Source: Bedellia somnulentella | Lineage: Eukaryota > Arthropoda > Insecta > Lepidoptera > Bedelliidae | DNA: 64,000 bases | Direction of reading: 5' to 3' | NCBI GenBank assembly: GCA_963576735.1 | Contig: OY755177.1 | Span: 19,158,001-19,222,000, forward strand | Part shown: one piece after another, positions 53,104-63,553 of the stretch | Numbering within the stretch: the stretch's first letter is position 1 | How the letters are laid out: each line of letters begins with the position of its first letter | The notes under the pieces: generated by a model | Databases searched by the model: none | What the model saw: the letters and a program-made list of their open reading frames with translations, nothing else | Told to the model about the DNA's origin: nothing | Program-made: the position numbers and the translations under genes

Positions 53104-53300
53104 TTAATTTACGTACATACCATACTCACGGCTATATATCCTTGGAAATGGCAATCAATAGTCTCTGCCTACTCCAATGGGAACTAATGCCGTTAGTATA
53201 TGTATGTATATACTTGGAAAGGGTAGCCAGAACTTTGCAATAAGACATTCCTCAGACACTTTTAGAGGTTAAGTAGGAAAGGATTTTAACGTCAAGGTTT
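53104..53300 (-). repeat. SINE-A 3' half split by a LINE-C tip
   Basis: ATACTCACGGCTATATATCC before and AAAGGGTAGCCAGAACTTTG after the insert belong to one SINE-A; the head is missing. Confidence 0.78.
53149..53212 (+). mobile_element. LINE-C micro-insertion (64 bp)
   Basis: ATAGTCTCTGCCTACTCC, hairpin AATGGGA, CGTTAGTATATG and a TATG tail. The duplication CTTGGAAA (53141-53148 and 53213-53220) is perfect. Shows that LINE-C itself inserts with the same 3' end and similar duplication size as the SINEs. Confidence 0.82.
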
Positions 53301-53696
53301 ATATTTGTGTTTCCGGAGAGTGTAATCAACATACATACTTTAGATATAAACTAATTTAACAGTCAAAAGTATAAATAAATAAGGTCGAACGTAGCACAAG
53401 GTAGTCTAGCTATGCCTTGAGGCACAACTAATTCTACGAGTTAGTATCACAATATACAAACGCTTACTTCCCCTCAAATAAGAATATTTATTAGTATCAT
53501 TTCAAAATAGGCAAAAGATAAAGAAAGATTCGTTTACGTGTGATAGATCGCTTAAAGTAAAAGGAAAGAATAAACAAACGAATGTCGAATTTCCGCCGTT
53601 TAAATTATAATGGAAACAAGAAATGACTTTCAATAAAAAAATATATATTATAAACACAATTTAAAAACTAATCCTCCATATGATAATCCATATGAC
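53301..53696. other. Spacer
   Basis: Nothing recognised. Confidence 0.35.
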
Positions 53697-53707
53697 AATA
53701 ATAATAA

Positions 53708-54058
53708 ACATAACATAACATAACATAAACGTTCACGCCGAATATCTCCGAAGGGGTTGGCAGAGGTACTAATACTCCTGAACATCACGTGACTTTGTCA
53801 CCTGGTGTTCAGAGTACCCACGCTTTGCATGGACAGTGTACTAACGTGATAGGGGGCAGGCCTATCGCCGTTTTGTACGAATACACTGTCACATGACTAA
53901 GTACAACTCAGCCATGTGGGTTTCCTCACCGTTAACAACCATGATAAATTAACCACACATATGTCTTTAGAAAAGACAAATTGGTGTAGGCCCGACCCAG
54001 GATTTGAACACTAGTCATTTGCACGATAACCAAGTGTTCTACCCACTGGGCTATCACG
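53708..54058 (-). mobile_element. SINE-B, subfamily II
   Basis: Complete except for loss of CGATGTTTTCCCT at 53933; flanked by AATAATAATAA on both sides. Confidence 0.88.
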
Positions 54059-54172
54059 TCTATACTAATAATAATAATACAATAAATAGTCTATAATAAT
54101 AATAGTCCATATGACTCAATCATTTGTGACATGACAAATTTTTTAGTTAATAAATGAAGAACATTGACTGTG

Positions 54173-54382
54173 TATGTGTAGTGTTGTTTTAGTATTTACT
54201 CTTCGTATTTTGTAAGAGGCGACTCAGGAAACTGGGGATTTTTAAGTTATACTTTGACAATGTGGTAGGAGATCCATACGTCCTTTATTTAATAATGTTT
54301 TTGCCTCTCATTATTCAAAAGTGGCCGAGAAATTTATGATGCTGAAGCTCCAGCCTTGTTGTGATTGAAGTGTGAATGCATA
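54173..54382 (+). repeat. SINE-A, decayed
   Basis: GTGTAGTGTTGTTTTAG head, TAAGAGGCGACTCAGG, CAAAAGTGGCCGAG; tail worn. Confidence 0.62.
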
Positions 54383-54564
54383 CAAAGTTTCATAGTAATT
54401 GGTTATGTAGTTTAAAATGAATATTGATGCAAACATTGGCTAAGACCTAATAATTTATAAATAAACGATGGGTTGTGTTCATAAAAGCTACAAAGATTTA
54501 AACGTGGGAAATTTGCCATGCATGTTATTCTTGTGATTTTGCCCAATATTAAAAAGATTATTTT

Positions 54565-54813
54565 GCCGTGTGTTGCCGGCTTAGAATATCACAACCGTTT
54601 TCTACCCACGGGTTTCCTAAGATGTGACTAAGGGTATGGGGCTTTTAAAAGTATTTTTGCGCGATGCGATTGTATACCTATCACCAACGATACTTTATTT
54701 CTACCATCATGTCCCCTATCAACTTCTAAATGTGGCTAAGGAGTTTCTGGCGCTGAAGCTCTAGATACCCCTTTTTGAGATTTATGGCTGTGAGTATATG
54801 TATGTAAGTATGC
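54565..54813 (+). mobile_element. SINE-A copy
   Basis: GCCGTGTGTTGCCGGC head to GTGAGTATATGTATG tail; older variant related to 6811. Confidence 0.82.
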
Positions 54814-54839
54814 ATTAAAAAGACCATCACCTAAAAACA

Positions 54840-55210
54840 TGATAAGACGACATGATAGTCCAGTGGATAGAACACCCGCCCGAAAACAGAAGGGCGTGAG
54901 TTCCAATCCTGGGTCAGGCCTACACCAATTTGTCTTTTCTAAAGTCTTATGTGTGGTTAATTTATCATGGTTGTTAACGGTGAGGGAAATCATCGTGAGG
55001 AAACCCACATGGCTGAGTTGTACTTAGTCATGTGACAGTTTATTCGTACAAAACGGCGATAGGCCTGCCCCCTATCACGTGAGTACACTGTCTAAGCAAA
55101 ACGTGGGTACCTTCTCTGAACACTAGATGGCGCTGCCATGTGAATTCAGAAGTATTGGTACCTCTGCCAACCCCTTCGGGGATAAACGGCGTGAACGTTT
55201 ATGTTATGTT
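54840..55210 (+). mobile_element. SINE-B, subfamily I, full length
   Basis: Head with ATAGTCCAGTGGATAGAACAC and GAGTTCCAATCCTGGGTC, body, hairpin CCCCTTCGGGG and (TATGTTA) tail. An 11-bp duplication ACCTAAAAACA (54829-54839 and 55211-55221) is perfect. Confidence 0.94.
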
Positions 55211-55221
55211 ACCTAAAAACA

Positions 55222-55795
55222 ATTGTAACATCATATTTTTGCCGATGAAATATCTCGGAATATATCAACAATGCAATATTTTCACGCAGCCAAACGAAGA
55301 ACATATTTACGTCACAAACGGCCATAACTCATGTTTTATGGTCGTCCCGCCTACCCCGATAACATTTAATTGTATCTCGTATGAATTATGATGGAAACGC
55401 GTTAACAGTGCTGCGATTAAAATTAATTATTATTGAACATCGTCTGATGGGATTCAATGTTAAGAAATGTATTACAATGGGTTTAAGTTATATTTATCTT
55501 AATATTATTATAACTAAAACTTATAATTTAAAGAATAAAGCTTTGTTTTAAAAGGGTAATTTTGGTGTGTTTGGTTTGTTCATACATTCTTTTAATCGCT
55601 ATTTTAAAATCCATAGGGGTTTTCAGTCAATAAAATCAATTTGAAAGATATTACGGTTTGTAAAGCTTGTCACTGGAAGAAATAGATTATAGCTATTCTT
55701 AGCCGATAGAACATAGTAATAGCACAGAATTTAAGTACACTTTGTTCTATTATTTAAGCAGCATATTCCTAAACGGACGGAATATATATAAATTC
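55222..55795. other. Spacer
   Basis: GC-normal, no repeat; a 30-bp echo of the SINE-A head complement at about 55680-55715. Confidence 0.35.
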
Positions 55796-55830
55796 ATACA
55801 TACATACATACATATACTCACGCCATTAAT
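55796..55830 (-). mobile_element. LINE-C outer copy, 3' tail part
   Basis: (TACA)n tail and CATATACTCACGCCATTAAT. This is the very end of the LINE-C copy whose coding part resumes at 61408. The final ATTAAT (55825-55830) is the target duplication. Confidence 0.8.
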
Positions 55831-56204
55831 AATAATAAATAATAAAAATCTTTATTACAAGAAAATCTTAAAAACTATTGTACATGTAGAAAAAATTAAA
55901 TGTGTGTATAGATCTGGGGTAGAATGATTAGTCCACCCCTGAACTAGGCAAGGCCTGTCTCTCAGGGGAGGGCGCTCTTCCTGACAGTGAATACAATACA
56001 CAGTTTAACAGTATACTTATAATCTAAAAACTACATGTATAATTAGGATAATTTTCATGGTACGTAAGTACTTAAATGCGAATAAGTATACAGCTTTATA
56101 AGTGAATGTGATGATGAGTGAAGTGAAGTTGAAAGTGATGCTGTTTAAAAATGAATGAAAAAGTGAGTGTGCGGTATTATATATATTTATTTTTTTGTCT
56201 TATT
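55831..56204 (-). mobile_element. LINE-E 3' untranslated region and tail
   Basis: No ORF. Ends in AATAAAGATTTTTATTATT and TTA repeats (plus-strand AATAATAATAAATAATAAA), directly against the ATTAAT duplication. Confidence 0.7.
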
Positions 56205-57180
56205 TTATGAGACTGTTTCTAGTAGATTTTCCGTCTGTTCATAGTCAAGTTCTTGCAACCATTCAGTAATTGTTTTTATACAACCTATTTTTGTATGCTT
56301 AATGAGATTAACACTGTTATTTATTTTATTGTATAAATATGGCCCAATAATATAAATAAATCTTTTAGCAAAATTGGTACGATGCTGACAGGTTTTGAAG
56401 ACTATACCCTTCCTTCTTTTGTCTTGGTTTGCATGTGTGATATCGCTTTTAAGGTGCTGGAATGTAATTACTGCTTTTATGTAAAGTTGTCTTACTGTTA
56501 GGACCTGAAAATATGAATACAGTTCCTTCGTTGGAAAGAGCAAAGGCTTAAAAGTACAAACTTTAAGAATAGCTCTTTGAGCGACCTCAAGTTCCTTAAG
56601 GGTGGTTTTGCAAGCACCTCCCCAAGATAGAATACAATAAGAAAGTATCGACTGGCATAGTGCTATATAAATATTTCTGAGGAGAGTGCCGCCGCAAGCT
56701 TGTCGAAGATTCCTAAATAAGTAAATCAATTTCCTAAGTCTAGTGCAAAGAGCCCTAATGTGACTTTTAAAATTAAGATTAGTATCTAATATAACTCCAA
56801 GATATTTAAAAGATGTTACTGACTCAATAAATGGACAAACACATAAATCTTCTTGGAGGTTACAGGAATGTGCCTTGATTGGATTTATTGTGTGCATCTG
56901 TCTGACTGATTCTGAATTGGTATTTATACTGTAAGTCATATATTTAGTTTTTTCAGCATTAAGGGTTAGCACATTTGATAGCAGCCAATTTGTAACACTA
57001 TCAAAACCTCTTTGGGCTCTGCCAAAAAGCTCATCCCATTGTTTTGCAGCAAAAAGTAAAACCGTGTCATCTGTATAAGCAACCATTTTATCAATATTAG
57101 GTCTACATTCCAGCAGATCATGGATATAGATATTAAATAGGGTAGGGCCTAATATACTGCCTTGCGGCACTCCAAAAATC
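56205..57180 (-). pseudogene. LINE-E reverse transcriptase, palm and C-terminal part
   Basis: Starts with FGVPQGSILGPTLFNIYIHD and carries the catalytic box YTDDT (nt about 57064-57078), a Y-x-DD variant. Then LTLNAEKTKYM, FKYLGVILDTNLNF and the LINE-typical ALCQSILSYCILSWGG with a long basic C-terminus ending at 56205. It is one frame away from the upstream RT part. Confidence 0.85.
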
Positions 57181-57641
57181 ACTTATGTAATGACCTACTT
57201 TTACACACTGGGTCCTATTTTCCAGGTAACTTTTGAAAATTTGTAAGCAAATATCTCGAATTCCGATTGGTTCCAGTTTAGTCAGGAGTAAAGGAATAGA
57301 AACTGTGTCAAATGCTTTAGCCAAATCTATAAAGATAGCCAAGCACTTATTACGCATGTCTAGATTTTTACTGATATAATTAGTGACTTCAAGAACCGCA
57401 TCGTTGGTCGATTTTCCGCGTCTGAAACCAAACTGATTGTTGCTTATTGTATTATTCTTTTCTAAAAAGTTAGTTAGTCTTGAGTTTAATATTTTTTCGA
57501 GTATTTTTGATAAAGATGGTAAGATAGATATCGGTCTGTAGTTTTTGACACAGTTTTTGTCACCGGTTTTGTGAATTGGAGTTATAACTGACATTTTAAG
57601 GCAATCTGGGAAAGTGCCATATTTAAGACACGTATTAAAAA
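57181..57641 (-). pseudogene. LINE-E reverse transcriptase, finger region
   Basis: Continues from the Helitron junction with NTCLKYGTFPDCLKMSVITP, IHKTGDKNCVKNYRPISIL, NQFGFRRGKSTNDAV and FIDLAKAFDTVS (first catalytic aspartate). After VKVGHYISD the frame breaks by one base just before FGVPQG. Confidence 0.85.
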
Positions 57642-58883
57642 TCTATACTAATATTATAAAGCTGAAGAGTTTGTTTGTTTGAACGCTAGGATCTCAGGAA
57701 CTACCGAATGAAATTAAAAAAATATTTTTGTGTTGGATAGTCCATTTATTGAGGAAGGTTTTAGGCTATATATCATCACGCTGCGACCAACAGGAGCAAA
57801 CTATCAGCGAATAATGTTGCAAAAACGGGGATAATTATTCGTACTAAGGCTTCCGTTGTGTGCGCTGCGGCTTAAGTTACCCAAAAAGTATGTACAAAGG
57901 AATTATTCCTCTTAAAATTATCTGAAAAAATGTCCGCAACAGTATATATGTCTATCTTTTAAGATTGACTTACTATAACCATTTTTATGGTAAATAAATT
58001 TGGTCGAATTTAATGCATAATTGCCATAATGTTTTATCAACATAATATAGCATTTTTTAAGAAACATTTGTAAGCTGGCACTGATTTAATGCAGTGTTTG
58101 AAGCCTATAGCACAGACTTACGTCTATTATAGGCATCAATGTATAATGCATAACCCCTCAAGCCAACCATATGTCCAATTTCACAATGTATTTTTCATAT
58201 ATTGTATGTTAGCTGATTTGTATTAGGCTTAATTACTTAATAAACTTTACTTACTTACTTACTTTACTTAATTCTTTATCCAAATAAATATGTTGTTGAT
58301 TGAGAGTATTTAATTGAGAACAAAATTGTCCTTGACATCACTTAATTTAAATAAACATCTTAGAAGATAATACAATTTTAAAATTACTCCGTAACAAAAT
58401 TTACACGCGTGCATGAAGCGCAGGAAAAGACGCTGCGCTGGCCGGCAAGCGAGGTCACCTGCGCGAGAAGCTTATGCTTAAGCCTAATTCTATTAATATT
58501 ATAAATGTGAAAGTTTAGATGTTTGTGTGTTTGTAGCTAAATGAAGACATATTCATAGAACGCATTTAAAATAAAATTTACAGGAACCCAGATAATGATC
58601 TAATTAACACAATAGGACACTTTTTATCCCAGAAAAATTAAGAGATCAATAAATTTTCTTAAAAAATTGTTTAATAGACTAACTGACTAAGAATCAATGC
58701 TCAGCCGAAACTACTATACTTATAAACTTAAAACTTATGAAGTGAAAAAATTGTGAGGACGCTATGAAAAACACCTATTTTCTCATCGCATGACAGAGAC
58801 CCTCAACAGGTCAGTTAAATATTTCAGTTTGACGACGTGAAAGTCTACACTTTTGACAGTACGAAGTCTGTGGGGTCAGCTAG
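57642..58883. mobile_element. Helitron inserted in LINE-E
   Basis: Starts TCTATACTAATATTATAAAG after A57641 and ends GGGGTCAGCTAG before T58884, the exact A/T target. 1,242 bp, no Rep-helicase ORF. A second Helitron-like start (ATTAATATTATAAATGTG) at 58490 and ACTTACTTACTTACTTT at 58249 suggest it is itself composite. Its removal leaves LINE-E in frame. Confidence 0.85.
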
Positions 58884-59644
58884 TATTTGATAAGATTGGA
58901 CTTAGTATTTCCATTGAATTTTTTAAAACTTTATTCGGAATTTTATCGATGCCAACCGAGCAATCATTTTTCAACCCTAAAATCAATGAAGATATTTCAC
59001 TGTCATCCGTGTCGAGCATAACTAACGAATTACAGTTTCTTTTCAAGGTGTGCGAGTGGTTGGTAGAGTTGTTCTTTGAGAAAATATTATCAGCAAGTTC
59101 TTTACCTACTGTGGCAAAGTAATTATTAACGCTGTTTAAGCTTTCAGTGAGATAGCCATTAATTTGTAACAGTTCTTTGTTTTGGCTTTTGTTAGAAGTA
59201 GTATGGGATATGGTTTTTATCGCTTGCCAAAGCTGTCTGCTATTATTACCTGCCTGTTGCAGTTTGTTTTGATCATATGCTAATTTCAAGTTTCTAAGTA
59301 AAGTGTTACAGTGATTGCGATATCTTTTGTAAGTTAATTTTAGTGTTTCATTATTGGGATCCGTTTTTATTCTCTGATGCATCTTGTCACGGTGGGATAT
59401 ACATCTTTGCAATCCAGCCGTAATCCAAGGTTTGATAATTTTACTACGTCTAGATAGGGATTTTATTTCTGTATTATTATTAATAATATTTGTCAAAGTA
59501 GATGTTAAAGCTGACATGGCCACGTCAGGGTCGTTTTCCTTTAGTATTTTATTAAAATCAGTACTAGCAATTTAATTTTTTTTGTTAATATAATCTAGTT
59601 TAGTGATATTTGTTATACAGTGGACCGGTTTATTATGAAGAGAT
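58884..59644 (-). pseudogene. LINE-E region between endonuclease and RT
   Basis: Reads KPWITAGLQRCISHRDKMHQ, RYRNHCNTLLRNLK, KTISHTTSNKSQ, FATVGKELADNIF and DCSVGIDKIPNKVLKNS, the usual linker leading into RT. A single TAA near 59571 interrupts the otherwise open frame upstream of MSALTSTLTN. Confidence 0.82.
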
Positions 59645-59652
59645 AGACAGAA

Positions 59653-59897
59653 GCTGTGTAGTGTCGGATTAGAATAACACTACCCCATTTCTACCCGTGG
59701 GTGATCGTAAGAGGCGACTAAGGGTATAGGGACTTTTCAAGTGATTTTTGGGCGATGTGGTTGGAGACCCGTTACCAAAAACGTTTATTAGTTCCATCTT
59801 TTCCCCACTCAACTTCCAAAAGTGGCTGAGGAATTTCATTCCAAAGCTCTGGCTACCCCGTTTAGGGAATTATAGCCGTGAGTATATGTATGTATGT
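59653..59897 (+). mobile_element. SINE-A inserted in LINE-E
   Basis: GCTGTGTAGTGTCGGATT to (TATG)n, 245 bp. The perfect duplication AGACAGAA (59645-59652 and 59898-59905) defines the family's full length. Removing it restores the LINE-E frame. Confidence 0.95.
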
Positions 59898-60168
59898 AGA
59901 CAGAAAACGATGGTATCATGATCGGTGACCGTCGAATCAACAAGATAGGTTGTGGAGGGATTTTTTGATTTCAATATAAGATGATCTAGGCAAGTGCCAC
60001 TGTCTTGTCGAGTCACAAAAGTGTGAGTTGGTAACAGTCCATGGTATGCCAGTACTGTTAAATAGTTTTCACCATCTTTCTGAATTTTGTCGTGATTGAT
60101 ATTCATATTGATGTCTCCAGTAATTATTACATTTTTATATGTGCTTAGACTATTTAGAACATTATTAA
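59898..60168 (-). pseudogene. LINE-E endonuclease, C-terminal part
   Basis: Reads VLNSLSTYKNVIITGDINMN, then ENYLTVLAYHGLLPTHTFVT, CLDHLIL and STVTDHDTIVFCL. GDIN and the terminal (T/S)DH motif are endonuclease landmarks. Confidence 0.83.
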
Positions 60169-60393
60169 ACGTAAACGTTCACGCCGTTTTATCCCCGAAG
60201 GGGTTGGCAGAGGTACCAATACTCCTGAACTCACATGGCAAGCGCCATCTAGTTTCCAGAGAAGGTACCCACGTTTTGCTTAGACAGTGTACTCACGTGA
60301 TAGGGGGCAGGCCTATCGCCGTTTTGTACGAATACACTGTCACATGACTAAGTACAACTCAGCCATGTGGGTTTCCTCACGATGTTTTCCTTG
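60169..60393 (-). mobile_element. SINE-B, subfamily I, 5'-truncated, in LINE-E
   Basis: Tail-side GTAAACGTTCACGCCG and hairpin to GGTTTCCTCACGATG; the tRNA-like head was never copied. Duplication TTATTAA (60162-60168 and 60394-60400). Confidence 0.9.
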
Positions 60394-60400
60394 TTATTAA

Positions 60401-60770
60401 GTGAGCTTATAAAAGTATCAATGTCTTTATTTGAGGGTGATCGATAAATAGCTAAAATTATAGTATCTGTATTGATTTTAATTAGGAGAGAATTGGCTTC
60501 GTATAGGTCAGGCTCCTCAAACGAAAAAGAAATGTTGTTTTTTATGTAGATAGCAACCCCATCATTTTGGCGAATATTATTCGAAGAAGTTATTAGGGAA
60601 TATCCATTAAGATCTTCAATGAAAGGGTTAGATTGGAGCCAACATTCTGTGAGAACTATAATATCGTTTTCTATCTTAAGCCTAGACAGTAAGACAAGGA
60701 AATCGGGGAAATTCTTTTTTATGCTTCTAATATTTTGAGTAATCAAATTGAGGCTATTTTTATACTCCAT
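60401..60770 (-). pseudogene. LINE-E endonuclease, N-terminal part
   Basis: From M at 60770: SLNLITQNIRSIKKNF, IVLTECWL (catalytic glutamate), GYSLITSSN, DGVAIYI, IILAIYRSPS. An APE-type endonuclease that would nick target DNA. The frame stays open upstream to about 60868, so the true start may be earlier. Confidence 0.85.
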
Positions 60771-61407
60771 TGGTCTGCAACATTGAGTTATGTCACATTT
60801 AATAGCCTTGGCAATCTCAAAGGAATCTATTTCTTCCAGTAATGTATTGGTTGTACTAACAATTTTTTAGCATAGTAACAAAAGTCACATAGTATTTGAT
60901 CAAAGTAGTTTTACAAACATTGACTCTATTTGTATATATTAAATCAAATTCGTAACATACTATGCATATATATTGTATAAAATGATATCGAGGTTTTAAC
61001 AAAAATCTCATATATATAAGCCGCAACAAGGTTGCAAGGTGTGTACTGCGATCATCTTTATATATTATATGTGTTTTGTTTTTACTACCTATTTGACATT
61101 TTATTTGTACTTGAAATAAGGAATTTATAATACAACAATTTTGATATAACAGCACAATCATTTTTGTATAGTAGTAGCAAGCAAATGACTTTACAATCCA
61201 ATAGAGTTTTTTGGTAGTGTTTAATATGGACATTAATATTAAGTAGGTAAAATAAAGTATTTTCCCATATTTTCTACTTGTAAAACCTAGTATTATATTT
61301 ATCCAAAAAGAAGATATAACGTACATTTTATGATTCTGATTGAAACGAAGAGAAAATGTGTCTTCAATTTTCCCATCTATGAGCTTAATAGTATTTCTTT
61401 TAACTTG
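60771..61407 (-). other. LINE-E 5' region
   Basis: Lies between the endonuclease start and the ATTAAT junction. A 187-codon minus frame (61419-60856) begins outside the element in LINE-C DNA, so it is not a natural ORF. Part may be 5' UTR or the end of a first ORF. Confidence 0.4.
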
Positions 61408-61750
61408 ATTAATTCCCATTGGGGTAGGCAGAGACTATCGATCGCCACTTCGTACGATCCTGACAAACCTCTCTAGCTTCGTTTACATCCATCAATCTTT
61501 TCATACATGCTCTTTTATTCTTCATACTTCGGACGCCAGCCTTTTTGAGCACACTCTCAATTTGGTCCAAGTGTGTTCTCCGTGGTCGTCCTCTACTAAC
61601 ATTACCATCCACACTAGCTCTATAGATCCCTTTTACCAATTTTCTATCACCCATCCTCTCTATGTGCCCAAACCATCTCAACATTCCTTTTTCTATCTTT
61701 CTTACAATATCATCTTTCACACCACACTTTTCATATATAAATTCGTTTAT
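61408..61750 (-). pseudogene. LINE-C outer copy, C-terminal coding part
   Basis: Minus strand: VKDDIVRKIEKGMLRWFGHI, ERMGDRKLVKGIYRASVDG, SRGRPRRTHLDQIESVL, and the end DRTKWRSIVSAYPNGN then stop. The frame is intact over this piece but 5'-truncated near 61750. Its 3' tail was pushed to 55796-55830 by LINE-E. The RGRPR and basic character resemble the C-terminal nucleic-acid-binding tail of RTE-like LINEs. Confidence 0.82.
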
Positions 61751-61789
61751 ATCAAATTATTTGGTTTTTTCTGCATCAATAAACCAGGT

Positions 61790-62010
61790 TTATGGTCCTA
61801 TTAGGACTCGACTTAGCTTAGGTACACTCGTTTGCCGCGCCAGGGCGGCCTTCAGTCGCCCGGCAACAAATGTCACGGTGACGCCGCATAGGCCGCAGGG
61901 CCAGCAGCACCAAAACCGGGGGGTTTTAGTCAGTAGAAGTCTGACATACCCCCACCGCTCTCTCGAGTCGATTTCCCCCCGGTATAAAAACGAAAAAAAA
62001 AAGGTCCTAT
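61790..62010. repeat. GC-rich repeat-like segment
   Basis: GGTCCTATTAGGACTCGAC, GCCGCGCCAGGGCGGCC, GGGGGGTTTTAGTCAGTAG and CGATTTCCCCCCGG, then GGTCCTATAAGG at 62004. The base composition is unlike its surroundings. Reminiscent of GC-rich LINE 3' UTRs in moths, but not identified. The two frames across it are not convincing genes. Confidence 0.4.
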
Positions 62011-62440
62011 AAGGGGAAAACCTATTACTATACGCTGTCCTGTGGATTTTTTTATAAGCCAAAAGACGTCCACTTCTGCCTTTTCAGATTAAGATGTCCT
62101 TCAGAAATTTGGATTCCTGAAAAAGGTAGAAAAAGGCTATTCTACACAACACTGTATTGCAAGATCGAAAAGTAAAATACAAAAAAAGAACTTACAACCA
62201 GACTGCCATCAATAAGTCGCAGAAGACGGAGCCAAGAAATGGACTCATGATTGTCTTAGCCTAAACAGGACTTAAGTAAATAGAGCGAAAGCCAAATGAT
62301 GTTCCGTACAAAAATTACAAAATAAATTCCACTTAAAACCAATTGTCAAAATGCGTTGTCCCTACACCCTGATCGGTTCATTCAATGTTATGACTTTTCT
62401 TGGTCATACATTTAATTCGGTTATGTCAGTGGTAATACTT
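62011..62440. other. Spacer
   Basis: GACGTCCACTTCTGCCTTTTCAG (62066) may be a LINE remnant; otherwise nothing. Confidence 0.3.
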
Positions 62441-62470
62441 AATGTAATAAATAAGGGAAAGAAAAAATTC

Positions 62471-62542
62471 GACACAGGTGGGAATCGAACCCGCGACCTC
62501 GGATATACGCCCACGTCGCTCTGCCAATTGAGCTACCTTGTC
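62471..62542 (-). repeat. tRNA-like sequence
   Basis: Diverged core: D-arm AGCTCAATTGGCAGAGC and T-arm GGGTTCGATTCCC are good; the anticodon region (GTGGGCGTATATCCG) no longer pairs well. Confidence 0.6.
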
Positions 62543-62593
62543 TAAATTTTTCTTTCTTTTACTACCCTTTTATTAGTAATAATCCCCACATGA

Positions 62594-62759
62594 TCAGCGT
62601 GCATTAAAGCCAAAACTCTAGTGTACATATGCTGAGTCGGCGCCTTTTTGGCTCTCATTGTGTGTAATTTGTGCGATTGTTGTATTTAAATGTTGTATAA
62701 TATGAGGGACTGAATAAAGATTTTTTTACTTTTACTTTTACTTTTTTTTACATGAGGTT
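62594..62759 (+). mobile_element. LINE-F, 5'-truncated 3' end
   Basis: Ends GGGACTGAATAAAG, T7, then (ACTTTT)n. Duplication ACATGA on both sides (62588-62593 and 62760-62765). Only 166 bp, no ORF left. Confidence 0.72.
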
Positions 62760-62790
62760 TTCATGAACAAAAACATTCAAATTAATACTT

Positions 62791-63095
62791 AATGTACTTA
62801 ATGGTCATTGAATCCCTTATGGATGTTGACATTCTTCGTTTATTCTCTGTTTAGCTAAGTTCTCTATGTATTCGCCATACCAGCTCAGATTAATATACCT
62901 GAGAATATTTCTTGTAAGGTTCACATCCATAGCGTTTAGCCCCCAAATCTCTGCACTAACTAACGGGCTACCATTCATAGTTTGGAACGAGACAGATATA
63001 GCCTCTTTAACCTCTGGCCTCGTTGTAAATTACCGAGATACAAAGTGCATAGCCCTTACTATTAACCTTTACACAATTATTATCTGTTATTACTT
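62791..63095. other. Spacer
   Basis: A 96-codon frame (62866-63156) runs into the SINE-A remnant; 62870-63010 might be an old LINE fragment but is not identified. Confidence 0.3.
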
Positions 63096-63240
63096 GGTAA
63101 TATCGGCTCGGAATAACACTAGCCTACCATCATGTAGGTGTAACCAATATGACTAAGAATGCGGAGCTTTTAATTAAGTGATTGTTGGGCGATAGCTGTC
63201 CACTTCTTTTTTACTTCCAAAACTCTACCTATTTCGAAGA
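63096..63240 (+). repeat. SINE-A, decayed
   Basis: TAATATCGGCTCGGAATAAC and GTGATTGTTGGGCGATAG keep SINE-A order. Confidence 0.55.
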
Positions 63241-63287
63241 TTCCAGTGGGTTTCATAACATCTCAATAAAAATAAACTATCAATATT

Positions 63288-63538
63288 TTGCTGTGTAGTG
63301 TCGGCTTAGAATAGCACTATCCCATTTCTTCCGGTGGGTGTACGTAAGAGGCGACTAACGGTTTTGGGGCTTTTAAGGGATTTTTGGGCGATGTGGTTGG
63401 AGACCCATCACCAACAACCTTTATTTTACCATCTTTTCCCCTACTCAACTTTCCAAACGTGGCTGAAGAATTTCTAATTCCTTAGCTCTGGCTACCCCTT
63501 CTAGGGATTTATAGCCGTGAGTATATGTATGTATGTAT
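63288..63538 (+). mobile_element. SINE-A copy
   Basis: TTGCTGTGTAGTGTCGGC to (TATG)n, near consensus. Duplication TCAATATT (63280-63287 and repeated after the tail at about 63546). Confidence 0.9.
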
Positions 63539-63553
63539 GTATGTATCAATATT

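Larger units (their letters stand above)
55831..61407 (-). mobile_element. LINE-E (Jockey/CR1-type), with three nested insertions
   Basis: Runs right to left from 61407 to 55831 between ATTAAT duplications (61408-61413 and 55825-55830). Without its three inserts it is about 3.85 kb. It encodes an APE-type endonuclease and a reverse transcriptase. The 3' end carries AATAAAG and a (TTA)n tail. Inactive through a stop codon near 59571 and a frameshift near 57181. Clade is judged from motifs only. Confidence 0.85.
62443..62790. repeat. Foldback tRNA-like element split by LINE-F
   Basis: AATAAATAAGGGAAAG at the left and CTTTCTTTTACTACCC ... TTTATTAGTAATAATCCCC at the right are inverted around one tRNA-like core. 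The right part resumes at 62760 with ACATGAGGTTTTCATGAAC, the block seen at 41045. Confidence 0.7.

Noticed and set aside
54736..55008. Minus and plus ORFs around 54.7-55.4 kb
   Set aside because: They translate SINE-A and SINE-B copies; the same peptides recur wherever these SINEs occur.
60856..61419. 187-codon minus-strand ORF
   Set aside because: It crosses the LINE-E/LINE-C insertion junction (61408) and has no domain; a product of the insertion and AT-rich DNA.
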